From Methanobrevibacter sp. TLL-48-HuF1 (GTDB lineage: Archaea > Methanobacteriota > Methanobacteria > Methanobacteriales > Methanobacteriaceae), in the NCBI RefSeq assembly GCF_023617305.1, contig NZ_CP081485.1:1044501-1108500 (forward strand): DNA of 64,000 bases. The letters run 5' to 3'. Position numbers and translations under genes: made by a program. Shown in pieces: positions 55,142 to 64,000 of this stretch; position 1 is the first letter of the stretch; every line of letters starts with the position of its first letter. Below the pieces are notes generated by a model that was not told where the DNA came from, ran no database searches, and worked only from the letters and a program-made list of their open reading frames with translations.

Positions 55142-56869
55142 ATGTATTTTGAGATAGAAAAACAGGCGATTGATGCTATAAGTGATGCTTTAGACAAGTT
55201 TGAAGTAGATGATACTTTAGAAAATTTTCAGGTTGAAGATGAAAAGAATTTTAGATTGGAATTTCCCCCAAATCCGGACATGGGAGATTTAGCTAGTACT
55301 ATTGCATTTTCACTTGCTAAAAAATTAAGGAAAGCCCCTAATCTTATAGCTTCTGAAATTGTAGAAAAACTTGAAATTCCCGAAATATTTGAAAAAGTAG
55401 AAGCTATCGGCCCATATGTTAATTTTTTCATTGATTACTCAGCTTTTTCTAAAAAGCTTTTAGAGCATGTCGGAAAAGATTATGGTCAGCTTCCAAAGGC
55501 AGATGAAAAAATAATATTGGAACACACTTCAGCTAATCCTAATGGTCCGTTACATATTGGACATGTAAGGAATTCTATTTTTGGTGATTCATTAAATCGT
55601 CTTTTAAAAGTAGCCGGTAGGGAAGTTGAAACACAGTATTATGTAAATGATATGGGAAGACAGATAGCTATTATTGTATTTGGAATTACTGAACTTGGTT
55701 TAAAAATTGAAGATCAGGAAGGAGATAAAATCGACCATAAGATTGGAAGATTATATTTCAAAGCCAATCAAAAATTAAACGAAGATGAAAGTTTAGTTTC
55801 ACATGTAGATAATCTGATTGAAAGATATGAAGGTGGAGCAGAACCTGAATTAAATAAAATATTCGAAGAAGTAGTTGAAAGCTGTCTTTTAGGAATTAAG
55901 GAAACACTTCATAGAATCAATATAAACCACGATGATTTTGTATGGGAAGGTCAGTTTGTAAGAAGTGGTGAAGTGGATGATATGATTAAATACTTTGACC
56001 ATGAAGGATTTGTCTCATATGGTGATGTAACTTATATTGATTTAACCTGCTTCCAAATCGAAAAAGAATTTGTACTTAGAAGGTCTGACGGTACTTCACT
56101 TTACTCAACAAGAGATTTAGCTTATCACAGATACAAAGCCACTCAGGGAGATGTGGTTTTAGATATTTTAGGTTCAGACCACAAATTAGCAGCTCAACAG
56201 ATTAATGTAATCTTTAAAGAAATTTTAAGAGAAATTCCTCCGGAAGTTATATTCTATGAATTTATTACGCTTCCTTCAGGATCCATGTCTACAAGAAAAG
56301 GAGTATTTGTTTCAGTTGATGAACTGGTTGATGAAGCTGTAAAAAGAGCAGCTGATGAAATTAAATCCAGAAATCCTGATTTAACTGATGAAGAAATTAA
56401 ACCTATGGCTGAAGATATTGGTGTTGGAGCTATCAGGTTCTTTATAGCTAAATTATCCCCTGAAAAACACTTAACCTTTAAATGGGATGAGGCATTAAGC
56501 TTTGAGCGAGGATGTGCTTCTATTCAGTATGCTCATGCAAGAGCATGTAAATTACTTAAAAAATCAGGTAAAGATGTATCTTCTTTAGCTGTATCTGATG
56601 ACTGGGTCCCTGATGAAAATGAAAAAGATTTAATTAGGACAATAGCTAAGTTCCCACAGGTTATTGAAGACTGTGCTAACAAAAAAAGGATTCACAATAT
56701 TACACAATACTGTCAGGATTTGGCTGGTGCATTTAATAAATTCTATAAAGCTGAACAAGTTATTGGTTCAGATGTAGAAGATACAAGACTTGTTTTAGTT
56801 GATAGGGCTAAAACTACTTTAAAAAATGCTTTAGATATTTTAGGAGTTCCAGCTCCTCAAAAAATGTAA
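55142..56869 (+). CDS. argS: Arginyl-tRNA synthetase
   Basis: 575 residues, class I. HIGH motif in SANPNGPLHIGHVRNSIFGDSLNRLLK; KMSKS-like MSTRKGVFV; N-terminal Add1 domain and C-terminal DALR anticodon domain (YCQDLAGAFNKFYKAEQV). Ribosome site AAAGGTGAG. A hairpin follows the stop. Confidence 0.94.
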   Translation: MYFEIEKQAIDAISDALDKFEVDDTLENFQVEDEKNFRLEFPPNPDMGDLASTIAFSLAKKLRKAPNLIASEIVEKLEIPEIFEKVEAIGPYVNFFIDYSAFSKKLLEHVGKDYGQLPKADEKIILEHTSANPNGPLHIGHVRNSIFGDSLNRLLKVAGREVETQYYVNDMGRQIAIIVFGITELGLKIEDQEGDKIDHKIGRLYFKANQKLNEDESLVSHVDNLIERYEGGAEPELNKIFEEVVESCLLGIKETLHRININHDDFVWEGQFVRSGEVDDMIKYFDHEGFVSYGDVTYIDLTCFQIEKEFVLRRSDGTSLYSTRDLAYHRYKATQGDVVLDILGSDHKLAAQQINVIFKEILREIPPEVIFYEFITLPSGSMSTRKGVFVSVDELVDEAVKRAADEIKSRNPDLTDEEIKPMAEDIGVGAIRFFIAKLSPEKHLTFKWDEALSFERGCASIQYAHARACKLLKKSGKDVSSLAVSDDWVPDENEKDLIRTIAKFPQVIEDCANKKRIHNITQYCQDLAGAFNKFYKAEQVIGSDVEDTRLVLVDRAKTTLKNALDILGVPAPQKM

Positions 56870-56892
56870 ATGAGTTGAAAAACTCATTTTTC
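56867..56892. terminator. Bidirectional hairpin between argS and the MarR gene
   Basis: AAATGAGTTGAAAAACTCATTTTT forms an 8-bp AATGAGTT/AACTCATT stem and is followed by T-rich sequence. It overlaps the 3' end of the convergent MarR gene. Confidence 0.6.
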
Positions 56893-57330
56893 TTCTCTTT
56901 TTACTATAGTTGAATATATTTTTTTAAGTGTGGTTTTAAATTCTTCAAACTCTTTTTCGCTTAAATTTTCACTGCAAATTTTGTCCCACTGTTTATCGTA
57001 GTCCATAACTTCTTTAGCTATTTTGGCACCTTTGGAAGTAACTTTGACATAATTTTTTCTTTTGTTTTCATAGTTTGGGTGTTTTTCAATATATCCTTTT
57101 TCTTCTAGTTTGTTTAGTGCTCGTGTTATGGTACTTTCATTAAGTTGGAATATTTTAGCTAGATTTTGCTGTGTTGACGGTCCTTTATCATATAATTCTA
57201 TTAAAAAGGGGTACTGTCCAAAACTTAAATTATACTTTTTCATTTTATTATTTATGAATATCCCATATTTTCGGTGTATTGTTCCAACAAAAGGAATTGT
57301 GGGAACGTCTTTTTCGTCTTCAAGCCCCAT
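56884..57330 (-). CDS. MarR family transcriptional regulator
   Basis: 148 residues. Winged helix of MarR type: FLIELYDKGPSTQQNLAKIFQLNESTITRALNKLEEKGYIEKHPNYENKRKNYVKVTSKGAKIA. N-terminal and C-terminal helices form the dimer arms. It overlaps the end of the upstream MATE exporter gene by 11 bp, so the exporter and regulator are cotranscribed and the MarR protein probably binds the two palindromes ahead of the exporter. Confidence 0.88.
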   Translation of the reverse strand: MGLEDEKDVPTIPFVGTIHRKYGIFINNKMKKYNLSFGQYPFLIELYDKGPSTQQNLAKIFQLNESTITRALNKLEEKGYIEKHPNYENKRKNYVKVTSKGAKIAKEVMDYDKQWDKICSENLSEKEFEEFKTTLKKIYSTIVKREEK

Positions 57331-58690
57331 TTTGATTTCTCCTGATTAGGCGTTTGACATAAATTTCAATAATTCCGTAAGCTATTACGGAACCGATAAG
57401 TCCTCCTATAAGCATTCCAATATACACTCCAATTTCACCCATATTAAATACAAGTCCTAGGAGACATGCAAATATTAAAACTAATATCAATTCTCTGAAT
57501 GTTGTTAGTACAAGGGAGATTGTTCCTTTTCCAAGTCCCTGGAATACATTTCCTGCAGTTGCACCAAATGGTACAAACAATACAAATAAGCACATTATTT
57601 TTAAGAAATCTGTGATTAATGGAGCTAATGCAGCACTTGTTGATGAATATGAGAATATATATGCAATTTGACCTGCAAAGAAATGGATTAATAAACATGT
57701 AATTAATGAAACGATAAATCCGATTTTAACAGCATATCTTACTGTTGTTTTTATTTTATCATAATTTCGAGCACCATAAGCTACTCCCGCTACTGTAACT
57801 GCTGCTGTTCCTACTCCTACTGCTGGTATGATTCCAACTGAAATAATTCTCCAGCCTGCTGTATATACTGCAACTGCTGTTGTTCCAGCTACGATAGTTA
57901 GTAAGAAGTTAACAACAATAGCTAGTACAGACATAATAAGCTGTTCTAAACTGGCTGGAATTCCTACTGTTAAAATATCCAAATACATTTTCATATTGTT
58001 TTTAAAGTTTTTAAGAGAGTATGAAAGATAAGTGTTCTTTTTAACATAAATCCAGTAAATTTGCATTAAAAGACCGATAAATCCAGCTATTCCTGTTGCC
58101 ATAGCTGCTCCGGCAATTCCTTGATTTAATGTGTAGATGAATATTGGGTCTAAAATCATATTTGCAATAGCTGTAACTGCAAGGGGAATTGTTGCTCTAT
58201 TTACATCTCCTTCTGCTCTAAATATTCCTCCGATGATTGTAGGTATTACTAATGCAAAAGTCCAGATAAACAGTACTACTCCATATTGTTTACAGTAATC
58301 CAATACTTCAGCAGCTCCCATAATTTTTAATATAGGATCTAAAATTATAAGAAAAAGCACCATAAATGCTATTGAGATAACTATACTCAGTATTAATGAA
58401 TGTGCTGTTGCACTGTCTGCTCCTTTTTTATCTTTTGCTCCGATGAATCTTGAAATAAGAGAGTTTGCCCCTGCTCCTATACCATTTCCTACTCCTACTA
58501 AAATCATAAATAATGGAGTAATATAACCTATTGCAGCTAGAGGGTCTGAACCTAAACCTGCAACCCATACACTGTCTATAATGTTATTTAGCATTATCAG
58601 AAGCAAACTTCCTATAATAGGGTAAGCTAATTTGTTTATTGCTTTTTTTGGGTCTCCTCTTAATAATTCCACATTTGCATTTTCTGACAT
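57320..58690 (-). CDS. MATE family efflux transporter
   Basis: About 456 residues from ATG 58690, behind GAGGTGGAAA. Twelve membrane segments in two bundles, with the family's LAYPIIGSLLLIMLNNIIDSVWVAGLG and GVGNGIGAGANSLISRFIGAKDK, then IFRAEGDVNRATIPLAVTAIANMILDPIFIY. It exports cationic drugs or metabolites by Na+ or H+ antiport. A close relative is frameshifted 2 kb away. Two MarR-type operators lie before the start. Confidence 0.88.
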   Translation of the reverse strand: MSENANVELLRGDPKKAINKLAYPIIGSLLLIMLNNIIDSVWVAGLGSDPLAAIGYITPLFMILVGVGNGIGAGANSLISRFIGAKDKKGADSATAHSLILSIVISIAFMVLFLIILDPILKIMGAAEVLDYCKQYGVVLFIWTFALVIPTIIGGIFRAEGDVNRATIPLAVTAIANMILDPIFIYTLNQGIAGAAMATGIAGFIGLLMQIYWIYVKKNTYLSYSLKNFKNNMKMYLDILTVGIPASLEQLIMSVLAIVVNFLLTIVAGTTAVAVYTAGWRIISVGIIPAVGVGTAAVTVAGVAYGARNYDKIKTTVRYAVKIGFIVSLITCLLIHFFAGQIAYIFSYSSTSAALAPLITDFLKIMCLFVLFVPFGATAGNVFQGLGKGTISLVLTTFRELILVLIFACLLGLVFNMGEIGVYIGMLIGGLIGSVIAYGIIEIYVKRLIRRNQNGA

Positions 58691-58701
58691 TTTCCACCTC
58701 G

Positions 58702-58741
58702 ACTCTTGCATGTGCAAGTATTACTCTTGCATATGCAACTG
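58702..58741. promoter_or_regulatory. Two palindromic operators of the MATE-marR operon
   Basis: ACTCTTGCATGTGCAAGTA (58702-58720) and ACTCTTGCATATGCAACTG (58723-58741) are near-identical palindromes (TTGCATNTGCAA) set 21 bp apart, two helical turns. They lie between the TATA element and the ATG of the MATE gene. Confidence 0.75.
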
Positions 58742-58745
58742 TTAG

Positions 58746-58757
58746 TATATAAATGTT
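58746..58757 (-). promoter_or_regulatory. TATA element of the MATE-marR operon
   Basis: On the minus strand CATTTATATACT precedes the palindromes by about 5 bp. Transcription would begin inside the operators, so a bound MarR protein would block it. Confidence 0.6.
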
Positions 58758-59038
58758 GTGGCAGTTAGTGGAAAATTGATTTATAATTGTTTGATTATCC
58801 TTTTTTAAAAAAATTACTTTCCAAACAATTAGAAACATTCCATTTTCACTTATTAATGCTTTTAGATTCTTTTTACATCTTTACATTATAAAAATATATT
58901 CTGAATTGGTTTATTATCTGTACTTTTTTTAATTATTTTTACATTGGCTATTAACAATTCTATTAAGTAATGGAAAATTTTAAATATATTAAATACACAA
59001 GTTATATACATAGACATTAAATAAGGTGAAATTCAAAA

Positions 59039-59500
59039 ATGAGCAGATATTTTATTGAAGATGTTAAATGTGGATATGATACATGTTTCGATTGTTGTGG
59101 CCCTCATACAACTGTTGCTTCAGCTATAAAGTACAAAAATGATGATGGAAAAACAGGATGGCTGTATTGCATACAACCGGAAGGCTATGATCCGATAATA
59201 GCATTACATGACGATGATGTTTATGAAGAAATAATAAGGGGAGAATTTCCTGAAATTGATTATGAAGCAGATAGTTTTGGAGATGTTAGTTTAAATATAG
59301 GTAGTGGAAAAGAGGAGTTTTTCGAATTCTTTTATAGGAATAAAAACAGTGGTGCAGCAAATCTTATTCATTATGCATATGATTTATGCATATGTCCTAC
59401 ACACATAGAAGCAGACCTTTTAGCTCTTGGAAAAGGTCACTATAGTGATGAAATAGAAGTTCCAATATTGGATGATGAAAAAACATGGCTTAATAGATAA
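59039..59500 (+). CDS. Hypothetical Cys-rich soluble protein
   Basis: 153 residues, acidic, with cysteines in DTCFDCCGPHTT and later DLCICPTHIE. Composition is alpha/beta with many Asp, Glu, Tyr and Phe; no membrane segment. I recognise no family. Good ribosome site (AAGGTGAAATTC). It is 18 bp ahead of a zinc-ribbon/HIRAN gene on the same strand and so probably in the same operon. Confidence 0.6.
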   Translation: MSRYFIEDVKCGYDTCFDCCGPHTTVASAIKYKNDDGKTGWLYCIQPEGYDPIIALHDDDVYEEIIRGEFPEIDYEADSFGDVSLNIGSGKEEFFEFFYRNKNSGAANLIHYAYDLCICPTHIEADLLALGKGHYSDEIEVPILDDEKTWLNR

Positions 59501-59518
59501 AATTGAAGATGTGATATA

Positions 59519-60601
59519 ATGGGAATTTGTCCAAGATGCGGTAGTTGGGTTGATGAAGGAGATGTATGCAGATCTTGTGGTGGAGTCAGAGAGGTTGAAT
59601 ATGATGAATATGATGAATATGATGAAGGTGATGAAGAGGTATGTGATGATCCTTATGTGGATTTAGAGGCAATAAGGTACAGTGCAGACGAAAAATTAGA
59701 ATCTGCAATGTTTGAAAAAAGGGCTAATCATAATTTAAAAGAGGCTATGAGATTAGTTAATAGTGCTATTGATGAAATTGGTAGTTATGGTGAATTAAAT
59801 GATTTAAAACAATGGGCATTGTCTTTAAAATCTGAAATTAAGGGAGAAATGGAGGATGTTGCTGCCGATAAACGCTATGAAGGTATTTTAAAAAGGAAAG
59901 GTAGGGATAAATTAGTTCATATGTGCGGATATGACCGCATGTTTAATTCCAATGATTTAGTTTTTAGATTGGTAAAAGAAAAGAGCGGATTTATTAACGT
60001 ATGTTATGGTGACATGAAAATAGGTTATGTTTCAGAAAATTGGGGTCATGAAATATGTTATTCATCAGTTAGTGAGCTTACAAATCTTCCAAAAGTATCA
60101 TATGCCAAGTATTTTTGCAGATATCCTGGAAGATATAATTATGTGCCTGATTCTGGTTGGGTAATACTTGAATTATTAGATGATTATTCACCAAGAAAAT
60201 ACTGGACAGAAATTAATAAAGAAATAAAACTAAATATTGATGATGATTTACTAAAAAAAAGGGAGACAGAAGCTAGAAAAAAAGTAAGGCAACTAATAAC
60301 TATTAATCAACACTCAAAAAAAGATTTAATTACAATAGTTGGGACTTCTTTTCAAAAACAGGTACAATTTAAAGAAGGAATGAAATTAAAATTAGTTAAG
60401 GAACCGGATAATTCTTACGATAAGGATGCAATAGCTGTCTATGTAGGTAGTGATAAAGTAGGTTATGTTGCAAATAGCAATGAAACTAATTTTAGTAAGT
60501 CTTCCATGGCTTCAGAACTTAAAAATCTTCCAAAAATAAGTCATGCCAGGTATTTGACGGATTATTTTGATTATCATATAGCTAAGTTAAAATGGGAGTA
60601 G
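59519..60601 (+). CDS. Zinc-ribbon protein with one clear and one probable HIRAN domain
   Basis: 360 residues. Residues 4-20 form a zinc ribbon (CPRCGSWVDEGDVCRSCGG). Then an acidic repeat (EYDEYDEYDEGDEE), a helical segment (about 50-120), a HIRAN-like domain (about 130-230: VFRLVKEKSGFINVCYGDMKIGYVSENW) and a clear C-terminal HIRAN domain (about 268-360: ITIVGTSFQKQVQFKEGMKLKLVKEPDNSYDKDAIAVYVGSDKVGYVAN). HIRAN domains bind DNA ends at stalled or damaged sites in Rad5/HLTF helicases, but no helicase is attached here. Good ribosome site GTGATATA. Follows the Cys-rich gene by 18 bp. Confidence 0.7.
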   Translation: MGICPRCGSWVDEGDVCRSCGGVREVEYDEYDEYDEGDEEVCDDPYVDLEAIRYSADEKLESAMFEKRANHNLKEAMRLVNSAIDEIGSYGELNDLKQWALSLKSEIKGEMEDVAADKRYEGILKRKGRDKLVHMCGYDRMFNSNDLVFRLVKEKSGFINVCYGDMKIGYVSENWGHEICYSSVSELTNLPKVSYAKYFCRYPGRYNYVPDSGWVILELLDDYSPRKYWTEINKEIKLNIDDDLLKKRETEARKKVRQLITINQHSKKDLITIVGTSFQKQVQFKEGMKLKLVKEPDNSYDKDAIAVYVGSDKVGYVANSNETNFSKSSMASELKNLPKISHARYLTDYFDYHIAKLKWE

Positions 60602-60620
60602 AGGGGGGTGTTAAATACAA

Positions 60621-61986
60621 TTAACTATTTGCTTTTTTAAGTAAGCGGCTAATAAATATTTCAATACATAAAAGTCCTACAGCAGATCCGATAGCATTAC
60701 CGATAACTAATCCGTAATAAACTCCACGAACTCCTAATGACAGGCAGATTCCAAGGATAAATGTAAATATAATCACTAAAATAGCCTCTCTTTGCATTGT
60801 TAAAAGAAAACTTGTTATTCCTTTACCCATTCCCTGAAATGCATAACTTGCTGTTGCACCGAAAGCTACTGGAATTATAAATAGCCATACAAAATTTAAG
60901 ATGTAGCTGATTGTTGGAGCAAGTGAACTGCTGTTTGCCGAATATGAAAAGAGAAACGCAATTTGGTTGGAAAATACAATAAATATCAGTGAAGTTACAA
61001 TTGAAAATATAAATCCTAAATTTAATTGAATATCTTGTAGCTATTTTGATATTTTTATAATTCTTTGCTCCATAAGCTATTCCGACAACTGTAATAGTTG
61101 AAGTTGCAATTCCAATAGTTGGCATTATTGCAATACTTATTAATCTCATTACAATCGTATAGGTAGCTACAGCTGATGTTCCTCCAACTATTTCAAAGAT
61201 TAAATTAACTGCAATTGCAACAACTGCCATTAGAAGTTCTTCAAGTCCTGCTGGGATTCCTACATTTAAAATCTCTTTATACATTCCTAAATTAATTTTA
61301 AAGTTTTTAAATGTGTATTTGAAGTAAGTATCTTTTTTTATAAACATCCAATAAAGAATTATCAGCAGTTCAATAAAAATACTAAGTAATGTAGCTATTG
61401 CTGCACCACTTATTCCTAAATTTAAAGTATAAATAAAAATAGGATCTAAAATCATGTTTAGAATAGCTGAAATACACATTGGAAGGGTTGCTCTTTTAAT
61501 ATCTCCTTCAGCTCTGAATATTCCTGCATAAGCTACCGGAAGTATTGTAACAATTGAAAATATAAATAATGGCCTACCATAGTCAATTGCATAGCTAAAT
61601 ACGTCTTTAGCCCCCATAATGTAAAGTGTTGGTTCTAGAATCACTACAAAAATAACTGTAACTATTATGGAAACAATAATACCTAAAACTACTGACTGAA
61701 CAGCTGCTTCATTTGCTTTAGTTTGATTTTTGCTTCCTACATAGCGGGAAATTAATGAATTTACACCTGCACCAATACCTGTTCCAATTCCTACTAAAAT
61801 AAGAAATAATGGAGTTACAAAACCGATTGCAGCTAGTGGTCCGGGACCTAATCCAGCAACCCAAATACTGTCAATTAAATTATTGCTCATTATAAGAAGC
61901 ATACTTATTATAATGGGATAAGCCAGTTTTTTAACAGCTTTTTTAGGATCTCCGGTAATATCTTTCATATTATTATTTAGTTCCAT
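60621..61986 (-). pseudogene. MATE family transporter, frameshifted
   Basis: Starts at ATG 61986 behind AAGGGGAAATCG. The first part, up to about 61022, is a good MATE protein (PIIISMLLIMSNNLIDSIWVAGLGPGPLAAIGF, GIGTGIGAGVNSLISRYVGSK). At an AAATTTA run near 61018-61023 the reading frame changes: in frame it continues to a non-family tail, while the +1 frame resumes LGFIFSIVTSLIFIVFSNQIAFLFSY and MGKGITSFLLTMQREAILVIIFT to 60621. One base too many in the run would explain it. It could be a true lesion or a sequencing error. Confidence 0.75.
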
Positions 61987-62070
61987 TCGATTTCCCCTTA
62001 AAATATAGGTAATATATTTTAATGTCAATTTATATAAATTTATAATATATTAAGAAATTGGTGAATTATT

Positions 62071-63381
62071 ATGAAGGTCTTAGTAGTTGGAACTGGTGCT
62101 CGTGAACATGCAATAGCTGATGCACTTAAAGATGATGTTGAGTTATATTGTTATATGAGTAAAGTAAATCCAGGTATTTCAAAAATAGCCGAATTTGCAC
62201 AGGGTGATGAAGGAGAAATTGAAAAAGTAGCCAAGTTTGCTGTGGATAACAATATTGACATAGCATTTATTGGTCCTGAAGCTCCTTTAGGAAAAGGAAT
62301 AGTTGATGAACTTGAAAAAAATGGAATTAGCTGTGTCGGACCATCTCAAAGTGCAGCCAGAATAGAAACTGACAAATCTTTCATGAGAAAATTATTTGAA
62401 GATTATAATATTGAAGGATCTCTTGTTTACAAAGTATTTGACAATTATGATGATGTTAGTGCATTTTTAGATGACTTTGACAGGGATGTTGTAGTAAAAC
62501 CTGTAGGTTTAACTGGTGGAAAAGGAGTTAAAATCGTAGGTGACCACTTAAAAGATAATCATGAAGCTAAAGAATATTCCAAAGAAGTAATTGACAATGC
62601 AATGGGTGGTTTTACTCAAGTTATCATTGAAGAAAGGTTAATCGGTGAAGAATTTACTATTCAGGCTTTTTGTGATGGAACTCACCTTGCACCAATGCCT
62701 GCAGCACAGGATCATCCTCATGCTTTTGAAGGAGATGTAGGTGCAATTACTGGTGGAATGGGTTCTTACTCTGATAAAGGAGGATTATTACCATTTTTAT
62801 CTCAGGATGATTATGATAAAGCAGTAAAAATAATGGAAGCTACATTGGAAGCTATTGCAAAAGAAGCAGAACCTTATAAAGGTATTCTTTATGGTCAATT
62901 TATGTTAACTGCAGATGGGCCTAAATTAATAGAATATAATGCAAGATTTGGAGATCCTGAAGCTATGAATGTTTTACCATTACTTAAAACTCCATTAGCT
63001 GATGTATGTCAGGCTATTGTAGATGGCAGTTTAGATAAAGTGGAATTCAATGACAAAGCTAGTGTATGTAAATATATAGTTCCTGAGGGATATCCGGAAA
63101 CTTCTCATGGCGGAGAACTCATTGAAGTGGATGAAAGAGCTATTGAAGAGTTGGGAGCTAAAGTATTTTATGCAGCAGTCGGTCTTGAAGATGACGGTAT
63201 TCACCTTTCAGGTTCCAGGGCATTAGGTATTGTAGCTGATGGTGACAGTATTGAAGAAGCTGAAAAAATAGCTGAAAAAGCATGTGCTTGTATAAAAGGT
63301 AATGTATATCACAGAAGTGATGTGGGAACTACGGACCTTGTTAATAAAAGAGTAGAACACATGAAAGAAATCCTAAATTAA
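62071..63381 (+). CDS. purD: Phosphoribosylamine--glycine ligase (GAR synthetase)
   Basis: 436 residues, ATP-grasp. N-terminal [17 protein letters not shown], then [17 protein letters not shown]-grasp core [16 protein letters not shown], and [18 protein letters not shown]. Second step of purine synthesis. Ribosome site GGTGAATT. Followed by a hairpin terminator. Confidence 0.94.
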   Translation: MKVLVVGTGAREHAIADALKDDVELYCYMSKVNPGISKIAEFAQGDEGEIEKVAKFAVDNNIDIAFIGPEAPLGKGIVDELEKNGISCVGPSQSAARIETDKSFMRKLFEDYNIEGSLVYKVFDNYDDVSAFLDDFDRDVVVKPVGLTGGKGVKIVGDHLKDNHEAKEYSKEVIDNAMGGFTQVIIEERLIGEEFTIQAFCDGTHLAPMPAAQDHPHAFEGDVGAITGGMGSYSDKGGLLPFLSQDDYDKAVKIMEATLEAIAKEAEPYKGILYGQFMLTADGPKLIEYNARFGDPEAMNVLPLLKTPLADVCQAIVDGSLDKVEFNDKASVCKYIVPEGYPETSHGGELIEVDERAIEELGAKVFYAAVGLEDDGIHLSGSRALGIVADGDSIEEAEKIAEKACACIKGNVYHRSDVGTTDLVNKRVEHMKEILN

Positions 63382-63401
63382 ATTTTAGGATTATTATTTT
63401 T
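63371..63401 (+). terminator. Hairpin terminator after purD
   Basis: ATCCTAAATT pairs with AATTTTAGGAT across the stop codon (63372-63392), followed by TATTATTTTTT. Confidence 0.7.
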
Positions 63402-63607
63402 TAAAAAATAGGTAAAAAAGATTTTTAAATTCTTTTTCAATCCTTTTTTTAAAACTTTCGCTTTATTTTTCAGGGTTAAACCTTAAAAATCCTTTTAGCT
63501 TTATAATATGCTTTTATTTCTGTTTGTTATATTAAATGCTATAGAAAACTTTAATATATAATAATTATATATATTTTATTTTGTTAAGATTAAAGAAGGG
63601 TTAAACT

Positions 63608-64000
63608 ATGAGCAATTTATTGTCTGTTTGTGACATCAAAGATGAAGTACTGGATATTTTAGAATTAGCTAAAAATTTCAAAGAAGGAAAAATGGAAGAA
63701 AAACCTTTAGCAGGTAAATCATTAGCTATGATATTTCAAAAATCATCTACAAGGACTAGGGTATCTTTTGATGTAGGTATGTATCAGTTAGGTGGTCAGG
63801 CTTTGTTTTTATCCTCTTCAGAATTACAAATGGGTAGAGGAGAACCTATTCCGGATACTGCAAAAGTTTTAAGTCGTTTTGTAGACGGAATAATGATACG
63901 TGCTATTGAACATGATGATGTTGTGGAATTAGCTAAATATTCTGATGTTCCGGTTATCAGTGGTTTAACTAACTTGGAACATCCCTGTCAGGCTTTAGCT
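63608..64000 (+). CDS. argF: Ornithine carbamoyltransferase, N-terminal part (runs off the window)
   Basis: The first 131 residues are visible. Carbamoyl-phosphate motif [45 protein letters not shown]; and LEHPCQALA, where HPCQ distinguishes OTC from the aspartate enzyme in this window (HPTQ). Ribosome site AGAAGGG precedes the ATG. Makes citrulline for arginine synthesis. Confidence 0.93.
   Translation, partial: MSNLLSVCDIKDEVLDILELAKNFKEGKMEEKPLAGKSLAMIFQKSSTRTRVSFDVGMYQLGGQALFLSSSELQMGRGEPIPDTAKVLSRFVDGIMIRAIEHDDVVELAKYSDVPVISGLTNLEHPCQALA

Noticed and set aside
61015-61028. Programmed -1 frameshift site (AAATTTA) in the MATE gene
   Set aside because: The zero frame reads AAA TTT, not A-AAT-TTA, and the needed shift is +1, so the slippery site does not fit.

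Overview
The window comes from a methanogenic archaeon of the order Methanobacteriales, most likely a Methanobrevibacter close to M. smithii. Evidence: very AT-rich DNA; archaeal information genes (PolD small subunit, Orc1/Cdc6, HMf-type histone, Alba, archaeal AspS and ArgS); methanogen-typical metabolism (TfrA fumarate reductase, a CfbA-type chelatase, corrinoid enzymes, CTP-dependent riboflavin kinase); and secreted adhesin-like proteins of the kind abundant in gut Methanobrevibacter. No rRNA, tRNA or CRISPR array was seen.

Layout. 1-2192: two adhesin-like proteins on the minus strand. 2313-4132: two His-rich CbiX-type chelatases and a DUF35 zinc-ribbon/OB protein. 4251-4843: wreck of an AAA/DUF4143 ATPase. 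4911-6718: a translationally coupled pair of class III pilin-like proteins. 6715-10217: MgtE-type transporter, PhoU-RCK_C protein, CbiH and a secreted protein. 10400-15830: PolD small subunit, aldolase, RHH regulator, UPF0147, CbiG, CbiB. 15831-16770: gene-free chromosomal origin of replication with Orc1-box (mini-ORB) repeats, followed by orc1/cdc6. 17910-30973: pyrB, hisG, histone, nucleoside deaminase, tfrA, ribK, an FMN riboswitch in front of ribB, a domain-swapped amidotransferase, gatA, an aquaporin relic, HAD and TIM-barrel proteins. 31084-35007: a PadR/ABC-2 exporter/PQQ-propeller operon. 35066-40061: leuA, alba, a PHP protein, DUF1786 and trpB2 behind TRP boxes. 40950-42832: the most striking locus, a strictly 7-bp-phased repeat array leading into a ParA ATPase and an acidic protein that starts with the ParB N-terminal motif. 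42815-48618: radical SAM protein, hisD, ilvD, aspS. 48631-52421: a flavoprotein gene split by an IS1182-like element, then a decayed Rpn-family gene. 52652-64000: cbiC, hemL, signal peptidase, argS, a MarR/MATE unit with two operators, a zinc-ribbon/HIRAN protein, a frameshifted second MATE gene, purD and the 5' end of argF.

How the parts fit. Corrinoid and F430 synthesis is spread over several loci (two chelatases, cbiH, cbiG, cbiB, cbiC, hemL). DNA replication and segregation are represented by the origin with orc1, PolD small subunit, histone, Alba and the ParA locus. The candidate undescribed system is the ParA locus: array, Soj-like ATPase and a ParB-like adaptor with no ParB/Spo0J core. 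It suggests an archaeal segregation machine using heptad repeats as its centromere; this is inference from sequence only. Several genes (4911, 10400, 12838, 38760, 52652) lack a Shine-Dalgarno sequence and have a TATA element about 22-28 bp before the ATG, suggesting leaderless transcripts. Decay is visible in five places: the DUF4143 ATPase, aquaporin, flavoprotein, Rpn-family and MATE genes.
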